Assembly: GCA_030432565.1 (NCBI GenBank)
Contig: JAUIGV010000002.1
Coordinates: 1 to 64,000 of the forward strand
Length of the DNA: 64,000 nucleotides
Source: Verrucomicrobiia bacterium
GTDB taxonomy: Bacteria > Verrucomicrobiota > Verrucomicrobiia > Verrucomicrobiales > Akkermansiaceae
Direction of reading: 5' to 3'
Part shown: positions 8,335 through 18,900 of the stretch, in pieces
How the letters are laid out: each line of letters opens with the position of its first letter
Numbering within the stretch: the stretch's first letter is position 1
The notes under the pieces: model-generated
Database searches by the model: none
Told to the model about the DNA's origin: nothing
What the model saw: the letters and a program-made list of their open reading frames with translations, nothing else
Program-made: the position numbers and the translations under genes

Positions 8335-11300
8335 ATGAAACACACAATGAAGCATTTATTCAAATCAGCCAAGATTGGTTTCCTTGGCGCAGTATTGGCG
8401 CTTGGCTCGCCCCATTTCGCCTCCGCAGCCCAGAGTTCCCCAGGATCAGGCGATATCGCGATTTATACTCACTCGACGGGGGGGGGAGCAATCACCACAG
8501 CTGATTTCACCCACGATTTCGACACTGATGATCGACAGGATGCAGAGACATTCTCCCGTTCCGGCACCGATGTGACGCTCAATCGTGCCGGGCACTATCT
8601 GGCGATTTACAATTCACAGTTTAATTCGTCCGGGACCGCCGGCACCGAGCTCAGAGTGGAGGTGCAAAGTAATTTGATGCTTGGAGGTGCGCCGCTCGCC
8701 AGCGGATGGTCGCAAGGCTTTATTCGCCGCCAGGAGGGCCAAGATGAGACGATCACGGCAGGAATGTCAGTGTTTGAAGCCAATGCGGCTGATGTTTTAC
8801 AGCTCCGTTCGTTTCGAACCGATACTTCAGCACCCAGTAATGTGACCCGTGCCGCTGCAGCCACCGGCCTTCAGCTTATCAAGTTGGATGACGTTAACAT
8901 GAATTTTGCCCGGTTGAGCCTCGGAGCGAACCAAGCCGGTCCGACCACAGCAACGTGGGTAAAAGTGCCTTATGACACGGATGATGAGCTGGATGCAGGG
9001 TTCACCCACGGAAGTTCGGGTGACCTGACTCTTGTAAACGGGGGTAAATATCTGGTCGTTGCCAATACTTACGTTACGGGGCCCAACAACCGCACCTCGT
9101 TGGTTCAAAGACTCACCCTTGACAATACCGAGGTCGCCGGCTCCAAAACCACGGTTTATCTGCGGGGCTCGCCGCAGCAGAATACCCAAAACGGTTCCGC
9201 TTCAATCGGAATGATTATCGATGCGGCTGCCGGGCAGGTTTTGAGAGTCGAAGGTTCCCTCGATGTAAATAATTCAACAACTTTCAATGCAGATCGCTGT
9301 GCTCTTACCGTCATCGAGCTTCCATCAGCAGCCCAAGGAACCGTTGCAGTCGATCCGGAATATGTCCGCCTCAGAAATGAGACTGACCAGAATGTGAATG
9401 CGGCCACTGATACCGCACTTGTGTTCGGAATTCAGGACGAAGTTGATTCCGCCTTTGCTCACACGGTCGCAGGTAGTGCTGTCACTGTTAATACGGACGG
9501 CGATTACCTTTTCCTTGGTTCGGTATACGACAATGATGACCAGGTACCTCGCTCATTCTTCTCGCAAGGTTGGTCGGTCAATGGCGGTTCCAAAGCAGCT
9601 CAAGGCCGTACCGGACGCTATTCTCGTAACACCGGAGGCGCTGATCAACTCGGCAATAGCTCAGGATTTATTGGTTCGGGCCTTCTCGCTAGCGATTCAG
9701 TCGAGATGGTCTCAAGTGCCCTCGGCCGCGCGGGCGTGAACAACGCGAATCGAGTTTCTCTTCAGGGAGTCAATCTGGCTTCACTTTTCACTACCACGGC
9801 AAGCTTTGAGGTTATTATCGATCCACTTCTTATCGCAGTTGAAGAAGGGGGAGCGACCGCCACCTACGACTTGTCACTCGGATTGGCACCGGGCGCTGGT
9901 TCAGTTGAAATCACCGTGACTGCTGATGCAGACACTGAGGTTAGTCTTGATGGCACAAACTTTTCGCCAACAGTGACGCCTTCCTTTACCGCAGGTGGAA
10001 CTCCACAAACGATCACGGTAAGAGCACTGGATGATGGTGACGTCGAAAGCGATCATGTCGCTGCAATCTCACATGCGATCACCGCAACTGGTGACGCCGT
10101 GAACTATCCGACATCGCTTGCGATTACTGATGTCACTGTAAATGTGACAGACAATGACGTAGTGGCAGTGGTTGCTGTCGATGACACCTCAATCAGCAAT
10201 CTTAGCGAGGATGCAATCGGAACCGAGGTTCTCACTGGTAACCTCCTCGCCAATGACACGGGTGGGTTCAATAACATGATTAGTGCGTCGGATTCTACGA
10301 GTGCCTTTGGTGCTGCTGTAAACGTTAATTCAGATGGTACCTTCACTTACGATCCTACCGGTGCTGCAGGAGCACAAACCCTGGCTGCTGGCGACTCTGA
10401 GGTTGATACGTTCAGCTACACCGTTACTGACGAGGAAGGCAATTCTGATTCGGCTACGGTCTCGATCACGATTGAGGGAGCCAATGATGCTCCGGAAGCG
10501 ATGACCGATCGTCTGTTTGTCGGTCCACTCGAGTCTGCCTCGTCCTTTGTCAGCACTACTGATCTGACTTCAAATGACGGTCCCTTCCGGACCATTACCA
10601 CCGACTATACTTTCCCTCCGGGCAGTGATCTCCGTTTCTTCCCGGATAAGGTTGTAACTCAGTCTCCAAGCCTTGGAGTTCCTCCAGGGGGCGGTGTGCC
10701 GGAAAGAGCATTCGATGGTAACGTTGGAACCTTCACCCACACTGATTCCAATGACAATACTGTTGATCATACCTGGCAGGTTGATTTCGGACAGGAAGTC
10801 TCGATGGAAAATGTAACCCTCGCCAACCGAGCCGACTGCTGTGGTGAGCGTTTGCGTGATATTACGGTCACAGTCCTCGACGGTGCCGGAGCAGAGATCT
10901 TCAACTCCGGGCTTCTGAACCCCGCAAATACTTTGGGCTTCACTGGAAATTCCGGAGGGACCCTGTTCGTGGACTTTGCCGGACCGATCATGGGGCAGAC
11001 CCTGATCGTGACTCGTACCCCGGATCTTGCCGATGCCAATGTCGGCAATGGCAGCATTCTTTCCCTCGGTGAAGTGACTCTCATTGGAAGCGTTCCAGGA
11101 ACCTTTAGCGAGACTCAGGATTTCCTCTTGCTGAACTATGAGGCAAGCCGTACTGCGGGTGCCGGTCGCTGGGAAAACACGGGAACAAGTGGCGGGTCCA
11201 ACGCCGACTGGGAACTCACCGATGTCACTCTTGATTCAAGCCCGGTTACCACTCGCGCGCAGATTTCCGCTGCCTATGAGTGGGACAATCTTGCAGACCG

Positions 11301-13611
11301 CGCCTACATGCCAAATGGTGGCTCCATCCAAAACAACCTCAGTGGTTCGGAAGACACCCAGGACGCCACATGGGAATTCTGGGTCAAGCCGGCCAACACC
11401 ACTTCCGTGATGACTCTGTTTGAGTCAGGCGGTGGAACTGGCTTTGGATTCATCATCGATAATGGTGTTCTTAAAGCAGCAACTGAGTTGGATGGATTTC
11501 CAGAGAATGGAAGCTATGTGAGCTACGATTTGGTTGCCGATACTCTGGGATTGGTCGGTGGCGATCCCACGACTGAATTCAACCAATATGTTGCAGCGAT
11601 TGACATCGGTGGAGGTGGTATCGCTCTCTACGTGAACGGCGTTAAAGTCGATGAAACAACTTCCGGAACCGGCAACGACTGGGACGGTGGCGATGCCGCC
11701 GGACTCGGGATCTTTGGAGGGGCCAACCACGGAGGATTCATCAACGGGGCTCTGACGAACCCGACCGCAGATCCCAACAAAGCTCCCGGCTACTACGATG
11801 CCACCTTCCTTGGTCAGATGGCCATCGTACGCCTCTACTCAGGGTTACTTAATTCGGCACAGATTGCTCAGAACTTCAAAGCGGTCAACGGTGATACTGA
11901 TATTGATGGAGACACCATCGTCACTACCGGTGTCATAGATAGTGGCGACAACTTCGTTGCGATTGGATCTCCTGCAGCACTTGCTTCCGGTGCGATCGTC
12001 ACGATGAATGACGCCACAGGTGGCTTCGACTACAACCCGAATGGAGCCTTTAGTCTGGCACCCGGGCAGACCGTGATGGATACCTTCAGCTATCAAGTCA
12101 CCGACGGCAACGGCGCCACCTCAATCGGCGAGGTCATGGTGCCCGTCACCGGAGTTGCAAGCCCCATTGATGACAACCTCCTTGCAAAGGAGGGCCAAAT
12201 CGTGACCTACACCCCCAACGAGTTACTCAAGAACGATGAATTTGTGGCGACTCCGGGGGCTTACATTAACCTCCCCTCCTTCGGGCTATCCGGAGGAGAA
12301 ACATGGACGAATACCGGGAGCGGGGTGGGCTTCGATGGCACAATTACCGGATCGATTGTTACCGCTCCGGCACTCACGAGTGGTTTTCAAATGATCGGAT
12401 CGGGATCGACCGCAACCAATTTGACGACCTTGGACCCGATCTCGACCGGCGATGCGACGATTGAGATTTGGTTCAAACCGGATGCGGGACAGACCGGAAA
12501 GTCCACCGTATTTGAGACCGGAGGTAACGGGAATGGATTCTCGATCGTGTTTGATGCGGATACCAACGAAGTGATCGCTAATTTCGATGGTGGAGACGAT
12601 TCCACGGCCGGTATCGTGGCAACTGCCGGAGGAATTTCCACATCGGAGTTCAACCAGGTCATCGTTTTGATCGAGCCAAATGCCGGAGACGAAGTTGCCG
12701 GATCCCCCGGCGTGTTTGAAGACCTGCTCACGGTTTATGTAAACAATGATCCTCTTGCCGGGTTTGATGCCACTGTTGATGGTTCTGGAGTAAATTCTGC
12801 TGGTCTTGCCAATGATTGGGCTGGAACCGATTTGGGTGGATTGAACGCCACCCAGGGGACCACCGCCTTCAATGAGAATTTTGCGGCATCAGCCGGTCTG
12901 GTGGCCATGTTCAGGGTTTATAATCGGGTGCTCACTCCAACCGAGATGGGGGCAAACTTCGATAGTGCAATTAATTCGATTACCGGTGTTGGCTCGCCGA
13001 CCTCAAGCGAGGGCGCAACCGTAACGCTCAATCCGGATGGCACAGTCAGTGTTGATTACACTGGGATCTCGCTGGCTACCGGAGCGTTTCTGAACGATTC
13101 GTTCACTTACACCACCTCTGGTGGAACCGCTACGGCCAACGTGACCATTGAAGGCAACACCATTCAGGAAGACTGGCGTCTGCTTTACTACGGGAACGCC
13201 AACAACACCGGTGCCGGTGCGGATGACGCACTTGCAGCCAATGGTCAGACCAACCTCGTTAACTTTGCCGCCGATCTAGATCCAACCGATGCGACAGGAG
13301 CGCTGGAGATTACAGGGGGAGCAATTACAACGCTTGGCCCTCCTCAGGTTTGGACCGACCCTGCTGATGGGAAAATCTATTTCCGCTACACCCGCCGGAG
13401 TGATTTCGCCGCGATTCCTCTGACACTGACCGAGCAATTTAGCCCGAATGTCGAAGATTATGAGGACAACACCGTTGCCCCGATCGTGGTGGCAACCGGA
13501 ACCGGAGCCAGTGGCGCCGCCATTGAGGCAGTGGTTGTTGAGTTTCCGCTCATACTGCCCGGAAGTGGACGAAAGGCCCGCTTTGCCCGTCTTCAGGTAA
13601 CTGCCCCGTAA
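8335..13611 (+). CDS. Giant secreted multidomain protein (C1q-like, Calx-beta-like, VCBS/cadherin-like, discoidin-like, LamG)
   Basis: A 1758-residue exported protein. A signal peptide ends near AASAA-type residues at about 32. Then come three C1q/TNF-like jelly rolls (about 35-165, 185-335, 345-485), each with a G(H/K/D)YL core. A Calx-beta-like domain (about 490-610) and a VCBS/cadherin-like domain ending in GANDAP (about 612-720) follow. Next are a discoidin-like domain (about 760-920), a LamG domain (about 980-1180), a VCBS-like unit, a second LamG domain (about 1355-1545) and a third VCBS-like unit. The last 130 residues start at EDWRLLYYG. There is no PEP-CTERM tail or membrane anchor, so the anchor may be the C-terminal domain. 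The likely role is adhesion or glycan binding, by inference from domain types. Confidence 0.85.
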   Translation: MKHTMKHLFKSAKIGFLGAVLALGSPHFASAAQSSPGSGDIAIYTHSTGGGAITTADFTHDFDTDDRQDAETFSRSGTDVTLNRAGHYLAIYNSQFNSSGTAGTELRVEVQSNLMLGGAPLASGWSQGFIRRQEGQDETITAGMSVFEANAADVLQLRSFRTDTSAPSNVTRAAAATGLQLIKLDDVNMNFARLSLGANQAGPTTATWVKVPYDTDDELDAGFTHGSSGDLTLVNGGKYLVVANTYVTGPNNRTSLVQRLTLDNTEVAGSKTTVYLRGSPQQNTQNGSASIGMIIDAAAGQVLRVEGSLDVNNSTTFNADRCALTVIELPSAAQGTVAVDPEYVRLRNETDQNVNAATDTALVFGIQDEVDSAFAHTVAGSAVTVNTDGDYLFLGSVYDNDDQVPRSFFSQGWSVNGGSKAAQGRTGRYSRNTGGADQLGNSSGFIGSGLLASDSVEMVSSALGRAGVNNANRVSLQGVNLASLFTTTASFEVIIDPLLIAVEEGGATATYDLSLGLAPGAGSVEITVTADADTEVSLDGTNFSPTVTPSFTAGGTPQTITVRALDDGDVESDHVAAISHAITATGDAVNYPTSLAITDVTVNVTDNDVVAVVAVDDTSISNLSEDAIGTEVLTGNLLANDTGGFNNMISASDSTSAFGAAVNVNSDGTFTYDPTGAAGAQTLAAGDSEVDTFSYTVTDEEGNSDSATVSITIEGANDAPEAMTDRLFVGPLESASSFVSTTDLTSNDGPFRTITTDYTFPPGSDLRFFPDKVVTQSPSLGVPPGGGVPERAFDGNVGTFTHTDSNDNTVDHTWQVDFGQEVSMENVTLANRADCCGERLRDITVTVLDGAGAEIFNSGLLNPANTLGFTGNSGGTLFVDFAGPIMGQTLIVTRTPDLADANVGNGSILSLGEVTLIGSVPGTFSETQDFLLLNYEASRTAGAGRWENTGTSGGSNADWELTDVTLDSSPVTTRAQISAAYEWDNLADRAYMPNGGSIQNNLSGSEDTQDATWEFWVKPANTTSVMTLFESGGGTGFGFIIDNGVLKAATELDGFPENGSYVSYDLVADTLGLVGGDPTTEFNQYVAAIDIGGGGIALYVNGVKVDETTSGTGNDWDGGDAAGLGIFGGANHGGFINGALTNPTADPNKAPGYYDATFLGQMAIVRLYSGLLNSAQIAQNFKAVNGDTDIDGDTIVTTGVIDSGDNFVAIGSPAALASGAIVTMNDATGGFDYNPNGAFSLAPGQTVMDTFSYQVTDGNGATSIGEVMVPVTGVASPIDDNLLAKEGQIVTYTPNELLKNDEFVATPGAYINLPSFGLSGGETWTNTGSGVGFDGTITGSIVTAPALTSGFQMIGSGSTATNLTTLDPISTGDATIEIWFKPDAGQTGKSTVFETGGNGNGFSIVFDADTNEVIANFDGGDDSTAGIVATAGGISTSEFNQVIVLIEPNAGDEVAGSPGVFEDLLTVYVNNDPLAGFDATVDGSGVNSAGLANDWAGTDLGGLNATQGTTAFNENFAASAGLVAMFRVYNRVLTPTEMGANFDSAINSITGVGSPTSSEGATVTLNPDGTVSVDYTGISLATGAFLNDSFTYTTSGGTATANVTIEGNTIQEDWRLLYYGNANNTGAGADDALAANGQTNLVNFAADLDPTDATGALEITGGAITTLGPPQVWTDPADGKIYFRYTRRSDFAAIPLTLTEQFSPNVEDYEDNTVAPIVVATGTGASGAAIEAVVVEFPLILPGSGRKARFARLQVTAP

Positions 13612-13645
13612 GGTTCTTGAGTTCCACTCTAACCACCACACACAT

Positions 13646-14269
13646 ATGCGAAAAAAAACAACACTCCTGATGGCGTCGACTGCCTGGCTGGCTGGATCTG
13701 CGATTTCGGTGAACGCTGCTGTGATTTCCTTTCTCGACGAGGATATCTCAATTCCGGCGAGTTATGAGGGCGTTTCGCTCGATCTTGAGACTGGTGCGAC
13801 CAGTTTTTCTCTCGAGGGACTCGCTGGCGGGGATCTGAACTTCGTGCTTGGCGGATTTGGCTTGAGCAATGATGCCGATCAAAATGCCACCAACCCAAGT
13901 TTTCAACCGGTCCGGGTTGGGACAAGCAACACCGACGTTTTGGAAAACCTGGGCCTTGGCATAGAGATTGGGCCGACCTTGAGTTTCTCATCTGGTTTCG
14001 GAGGCTCGACGAATAACTTCGCGAACTTCATTTCGGGTGAGAAGGGCTTCGTGGGCTTCTCTCTCATCCTGGATGATGGTAACGACACCGTCGCCTATGG
14101 CTGGATCGAGGTGACGTTTCAGAATGACAACACACCGGGGGTGATCCACGGGTGGGCTTACGATGACACCGGCGCACCGCTCGAAGTAGGTGCGATTCCC
14201 GAACCCACGCAAAGCATGTTGCTCGTGCTGGCTTTGGCCGCCACGGCAATCCGCCGTCGCCGGTCCTGA
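13646..14269 (+). CDS. PEP-CTERM sorting domain protein
   Basis: A 207-residue exported protein, 34 bases downstream of the giant gene and probably in the same transcript. The signal peptide is MRKKTTLLMASTAWLAGSAISVNAA. The middle part contains GFSLILDDGNDTVAYGWIEVTF followed by GWAYDD, a motif pair seen in many short PEP-CTERM proteins. The tail is IPEP, a hydrophobic helix and IRRRRS. Exosortase-dependent sorting to the outer surface or biofilm matrix is the expected fate. No enzymatic motif is visible. No Shine-Dalgarno sequence precedes the ATG; the leader is CA-rich. Confidence 0.85.
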   Translation: MRKKTTLLMASTAWLAGSAISVNAAVISFLDEDISIPASYEGVSLDLETGATSFSLEGLAGGDLNFVLGGFGLSNDADQNATNPSFQPVRVGTSNTDVLENLGLGIEIGPTLSFSSGFGGSTNNFANFISGEKGFVGFSLILDDGNDTVAYGWIEVTFQNDNTPGVIHGWAYDDTGAPLEVGAIPEPTQSMLLVLALAATAIRRRRS

Positions 14270-14296
14270 AGCCAATCAAAATCTAAAAAGCAAAAG

Positions 14297-14326
14297 AGAT
14301 TCGAGTGACCCTCGAATCTTTTTTTT
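14297..14326. terminator. Intrinsic terminator after the PEP-CTERM gene
   Basis: AGATTCGAG at 14297-14305 pairs with CTCGAATCT at 14311-14319 around a five-base loop and is followed by a run of T. It ends the rightward transcript. The A-rich left side may also serve the convergent holA gene. Confidence 0.85.
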
Positions 14327-14352
14327 GCTTCCGACCTTTAAAAAGTAATTCT

Positions 14353-15417
14353 TCACGCAGCACGTTTTCCGTCGCAAAGACGAATGACGAGCTTGTGCAG
14401 GACCATGCGCGGGTCTTGTGCGGATGTCACCAGCGCCTTGTCGGCATCAAGGCAATCATTCATTCCTTGTTGAAGTTGGGTCAGGCTGTAATTCCTGGCA
14501 CCGGCCGAGGCCATTTTGAGCCCCCAGGTGTTGACGGTGCCATCCTTCTTCTTGGGGAGGACGGCCTGAACTCCGGCGGGTGCCCGGTTGACCGAGCCAT
14601 AGGCTGAGACCAGCTTGGCAAAGAAAAGATTTCGAACGGTCGGGATGATCGAGGCTTTGATCAGTCCAACGGCGTTTTCGTTCTTGGCGATGAGTGAGTC
14701 GATGAGTTCGATGGCGCGCTTGGCATTTCGTTTTTCGACGGCCCGGGATATTTCCCAAATCACTCCTTTGTGGCTCACCGAAACCATCAGGGTGACATCA
14801 TCGACAGTGACTTCCCGGCGGCTATCGCCCAGATAGAGGTCGATCTTGTCAATTTCATTGGTGATTTGGCGGGTTTCGGCTCCGGCCCGTTGCACGAAGA
14901 GTTCGAGGGCTTCACCTTGAATGTTGAGTCCTTTTTCGCTGGCAACCCGTTTGACAATCCGCGCGACTTGTTCCTCCCAACCCTCTTTGGAGACGTCAAT
15001 CTTATCGAAGGATTGATAGCTCGTGTTTTTCTTGGCCCATTTACCAAAGCGTCGGACTCCATTGATTCCGGTGGCACTGAGAAGGAAATTGACCCCGTCA
15101 GGCAGGTCGTCCTGAAGGACCTCAAGAAGGTTTTCGACACCGCTGACGGCGCGTTCGGCTTCGCTGGTGCGGTCGGTGCCAAAGAAGTTGGCTCCCTTCA
15201 GCCAGACAACCTTATTTGCGGCAAAAAGTCCGACCGTTTGAAGGGCCTCGATCGCTTGCGAGCACTTTTGAAAGGCGTCCTCTGCGTTGTCGGCGACACC
15301 TTCGATGACTTCGTTTGAAAAATCATCGCTGCCCGGCGCCTTCAGCTTCTCGAAAAGAGACGCGGCTTCTTCCGAGACGCGGCCTTCATCAGTTCCGGTG
15401 ACAACGTGGACGGGCAT
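14353..15417 (-). CDS. holA: DNA polymerase III, delta subunit
   Basis: A 354-residue cytoplasmic clamp-loader subunit that binds and opens the beta sliding clamp. The N-terminal part has the HolA pattern: VHVVTGTDEGRV at the start, then VVWLKGANFF and the VNFLLSATGI strand. A middle lid-like domain follows (EALELFVQRAGAETRQITNEIDKIDLYLG). The C-terminal collar has ELIDSLIAKNENAVGLI, which is typical of the family. Length is close to the usual 340-350. It converges on the PEP-CTERM gene and lies 30 bases downstream of the ferredoxin gene on the same strand, so the two may share a promoter. Confidence 0.9.
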   Translation of the reverse strand: MPVHVVTGTDEGRVSEEAASLFEKLKAPGSDDFSNEVIEGVADNAEDAFQKCSQAIEALQTVGLFAANKVVWLKGANFFGTDRTSEAERAVSGVENLLEVLQDDLPDGVNFLLSATGINGVRRFGKWAKKNTSYQSFDKIDVSKEGWEEQVARIVKRVASEKGLNIQGEALELFVQRAGAETRQITNEIDKIDLYLGDSRREVTVDDVTLMVSVSHKGVIWEISRAVEKRNAKRAIELIDSLIAKNENAVGLIKASIIPTVRNLFFAKLVSAYGSVNRAPAGVQAVLPKKKDGTVNTWGLKMASAGARNYSLTQLQQGMNDCLDADKALVTSAQDPRMVLHKLVIRLCDGKRAA

Positions 15418-15447
15418 GGCAGAGAGTAGGCAGAGGGAGCGGGAGGT

Positions 15448-15798
15448 TCAAGGCGAGACGCGGAGATCTTCGACCGGCTGGCCTCCGATGAGGTGTTCCT
15501 GAATGATACGCTCAAGGTTTTCCGGAGTGCAGGAGTGATACCAAATCGCCTCCGGGTAAACGACTGCGATCGGGCCCAGGGTGCAGATCCTGAGGCAGTC
15601 GGCTTTTGAGCGATGTACGAGAGCTTGCGGACCGCTGAGTTTTAGTTCGGCGAGACGTGTTTTGAGAAATTGCCATGATTTGGCCCCCTCGATGTCATCG
15701 CAGCACTTTGCTTTTTCGGAGGTGGCGCAAAGGAAAATGTGTTTTTTGTAAGTATCAAGATTAAGGGCCTTGGCGGTGGCAGTCAGGACGTCGGACAT
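15448..15798 (-). CDS. Thioredoxin-like (2Fe-2S) ferredoxin
   Basis: A 116-residue cytoplasmic electron carrier candidate of the thioredoxin-fold 2Fe-2S type. Four cysteines sit in the family pattern: C near residue 24 (IFLCATSE), CC near 32, and CLRIC near 68-72. IFLC at the first strand and [13 protein letters not shown] after the last cysteine are typical. Such small ferredoxins are widespread and often lack an assigned partner. It is divergent from the TonB receptor gene, with a 134-base shared promoter region that contains the GTGAC repeat described at 15862. Confidence 0.85.
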   Translation of the reverse strand: MSDVLTATAKALNLDTYKKHIFLCATSEKAKCCDDIEGAKSWQFLKTRLAELKLSGPQALVHRSKADCLRICTLGPIAVVYPEAIWYHSCTPENLERIIQEHLIGGQPVEDLRVSP

Positions 15799-15861
15799 GG
15801 CTGGAAGTAAAGCCCGATGGCTTCGCGGGACGAGGTAAAAATGAATAGACCAAACTGAAAT

Positions 15862-15879
15862 GTGACGACTCCGTGACAG
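15862..15879 (-). promoter_or_regulatory. PhoB-box-like direct repeat (two 7-mers, 11-bp spacing)
   Basis: On the minus strand the bases read CTGTCAC, four bases, TCGTCAC. That is two near-identical 7-mers whose starts are 11 bp apart, the layout of a PhoB box (consensus CTGTCAT in tandem). It lies between the divergent ferredoxin and TonB receptor genes, 53 bases before the receptor start. Its orientation points towards the ferredoxin gene, which weakens the link to the receptor. The binding protein is inferred only. Confidence 0.45.
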
Positions 15880-15932
15880 TGGTGTGCTTTTTCCTCTCCA
15901 GTTTGCAGGTTTAGCTCACGCGCTCCACACTT

Positions 15933-18900
15933 ATGCCTCAATTTTATCGACGGATGGTCCCGGTAGCGGGTCTGCTATTAATCCAGCCACTTTCAGGAGA
16001 TGGACGGGCTCCTGCGGCTGAACTTGTTAAGAAAGAGGAGAAGGAGGCGGATATTCTGCCTTGGTTGGGCCGGGCGGATTTGCTGGATCCCTTGTTGCCT
16101 CCGGCCGAGCCCGAAATGGTCGATGACCCGGAGAGGGAGAGTGTGACAGATTCGACAGATCAAAGTGTTGAGGCCGGGGAGGACTCCAAAGGCGAGGGGG
16201 AATTGCCAACTGGTGATGAAGCTCCTCCCATTGACGATCCTGCCAACCCGGCGGCGGAGCCGGTGGGGCCGGGGATTTTGCCACCGCTGAGTGTGGGTGA
16301 GGGGCCGGGGGTGCTGGAGGGCGTTGTCTCGAACAAGGATGGCAAGGGAATCGCGAATGTCATCATCACCTTTCCCGACTTGGGGGGCAAGCAGACCAGG
16401 ACTGGTCCTGACGGAAGCTACCGGGTCACCGGGCTTCCCGGGGCCGGGGTGACGGCGGAATTCCTGAAAGAAGGGTATCAGATCAAGGTGGATGTTCTGC
16501 AAATTCGGGGAGAGGGGGCAACCAAAATTAACACTCCGCTGGAATTGAAGCCAGTGGAGCTCGCTGACGGCGAGTACTTGCTGGATACCGAGGAAGTGGT
16601 CCTCGAGCCGGTGGAGGAGGAGGCAAGCGGCCCGGGAATTATCCCTGATACAGGGCCCGGTTTGGCCGGAGGAGGTTTGTCCAAGGAATTCCTCTCCAAA
16701 TCCGGTGCTGGTGACGCCGCGGGAGCAGTTGAAAAAATTTCGGGCGCCAATGTGGTGGGTGGTAAATTTGTCGTCGTTCGTGGCCTTGGTGATCGGTATA
16801 ACAACACGACGCTCAACGGCGGAATTGTGCCGAGTCCCGAGACTTCGCGAAAAGCGGTGCAGCTGGACTTGTTCCCCTCCAATGCGCTTGAAGGAGTTGC
16901 CATCAAAAAAACGGCGGCACCCGGGTTGCCTGCCGATTTCGTGGGCGGCCTTGTGCAATTGCAAACTCTGACCAAGGGAACTGATGATTTCTTTAGTGTC
17001 TCGGTTGGGTCGACATTTGATCAGATCACCCAGCGTCATGGTAAATTCTTTAACGTTCCCGGACTGGATTTGAGTTCTGATTTGAAATCGTCCAATCAGG
17101 CTCCTCTGCCGACGCTTCGGACGAATGCTTCCGGAACAGAAGCGCAGCGGCAACGTCAGGCGTTTTTTGATGCCGTGAAGTTTAAGCCGCGTGAAAGTAA
17201 CCCCAATCTGGACCGGAATATTTCGGCCTCGTTCTCGAAAACCTGGGAGCTGAGCGGAAATAGCAGTTTCAATTTGTTGGGAACCCTTGGGAAAACAAGC
17301 GAACAACGTTACCGGCAGTTTGAGCAGTCACGATTTCGGAATGCCATCGAGTTGAAAGGTGGTTTTACTCGAAGCGATTTGAACCCGAGGTTTGCCGACC
17401 TTGGAACCCTTCGCCAGTTGGCCGGATTGACGGTCTTTGATGGCTTGGTGGGCAACTTCGTGCAGGAATCCTACACCGAGACCGAGGAGCTTAGTATGCT
17501 TCTTTCGGGAAGTTTGAATATCGGTGACAATTTGGAATTGAACGGAACGTTTTTCAATTTTCGCTCGGGGAATGCGACCTACACGTTGGTCGATAACGGG
17601 GTCACCAACCTGAGCGACTTTGATCTTGAATCGGAGTCCGACGCGCTCGCTCGCGGCCAGGTCATTCTCGATAACCGGTTCGAGGCAAACAGCTATCGTC
17701 AGATCTACGATTTGATCTATCGCGAGCTTCAATTTGGCCAGCTCGGCGGCACTTATCGATTCGACGACTGGAGGGAAGGGGCCCGGTTGAACTGGAATGC
17801 CTACCATAGCGAAACTGCGGAAAGCTCTCCAAGAACCTATGAACTTCGAGGCTATTTTTTAAACGAATTGAATAACGATGTCGACCCCATCAGCGGTATC
17901 TCCATTCCCAACCCTGCCAATATTGCGAACCCAAGCAGCTCGAGTTTGATTCAATTCGAAACTGCCGATGAGTCGACTCAATTTAAGCTGGATGGGATTC
18001 TTCCGCTGATCAAAGGAACTGAAGACCGGAAGGTTAATCTCGTCGGTGGGTTCGGGCAGTATCGTCGTAATCGACGCAGTTTGACGAATGCCGCGATCCT
18101 TGCCAGCGGTGGTGCTCTGACGACCGTTGAGGGTGGTATCGACGCAACGGATCGACTTCTCAACGATCAGGAGACCGGGTCGTCCAATTCAATTCAATCG
18201 ACTGCGGGCTTTGTTCCCGGCTCCTCGAGTCTTGGCGTCACGCCGGAGTATCTCGGCACGAACGAAATTGATTCCATTTACGTAGGGCTTGATGGGGAAT
18301 GGGACTCGTGGTTCCTTCTCGGTGGAATCCGTTTTGAGGAGGAAACCCGTGCGTTTGAAATTCCAAGTGGCCGGCGTTCGGTTTCCCAGACCACCACGTC
18401 GGATGATATCTATCCCTCTCTCGAGTTTGGCCGCTATTTCGGAGTAAATGATGAAGTCAAACTTTCCCTGAGTTACTCCGAAACGGTGGTTCGTCCCACC
18501 TTCTATGAGTTCATTCCGGCGCGGATTCTGGACCTGACCAACCAGAGGGTCTTCGTGGGGAATCGCGACCTTCGTGAGACTCAGGCTCAAAACTTTGACT
18601 TCGGGTTGACGTGGAAAAGCGAAAAGAATTATGCGGGCATTAATGTCTTCCATAAGATCATTACCGATCCAATTTTCACCATCAACGACCCGTCGGGGAT
18701 TGCCGATCGAACTTTTGTGAACCTGGGGGAGACCGAGGTTTCAGGGATTGAACTTGAGGGGAGTTATGATCTTGGTTCCGGTTTCTCGATCACTGGTAAC
18801 TTGAGCTTTATCGAGACCTCTGCCTCGCCTGGAGTGGTGACAATTAATCGGCAGGATTTTCTGGGAGAGATTGATCGACTCGAAGGTCAGCCAAACATTC

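Noticed and set aside
15993..17306. A 437-codon open frame antisense to the TonB receptor
   Set aside because: It lies inside the receptor gene with no promoter, signal or family motif; the receptor reading has clear plug motifs.
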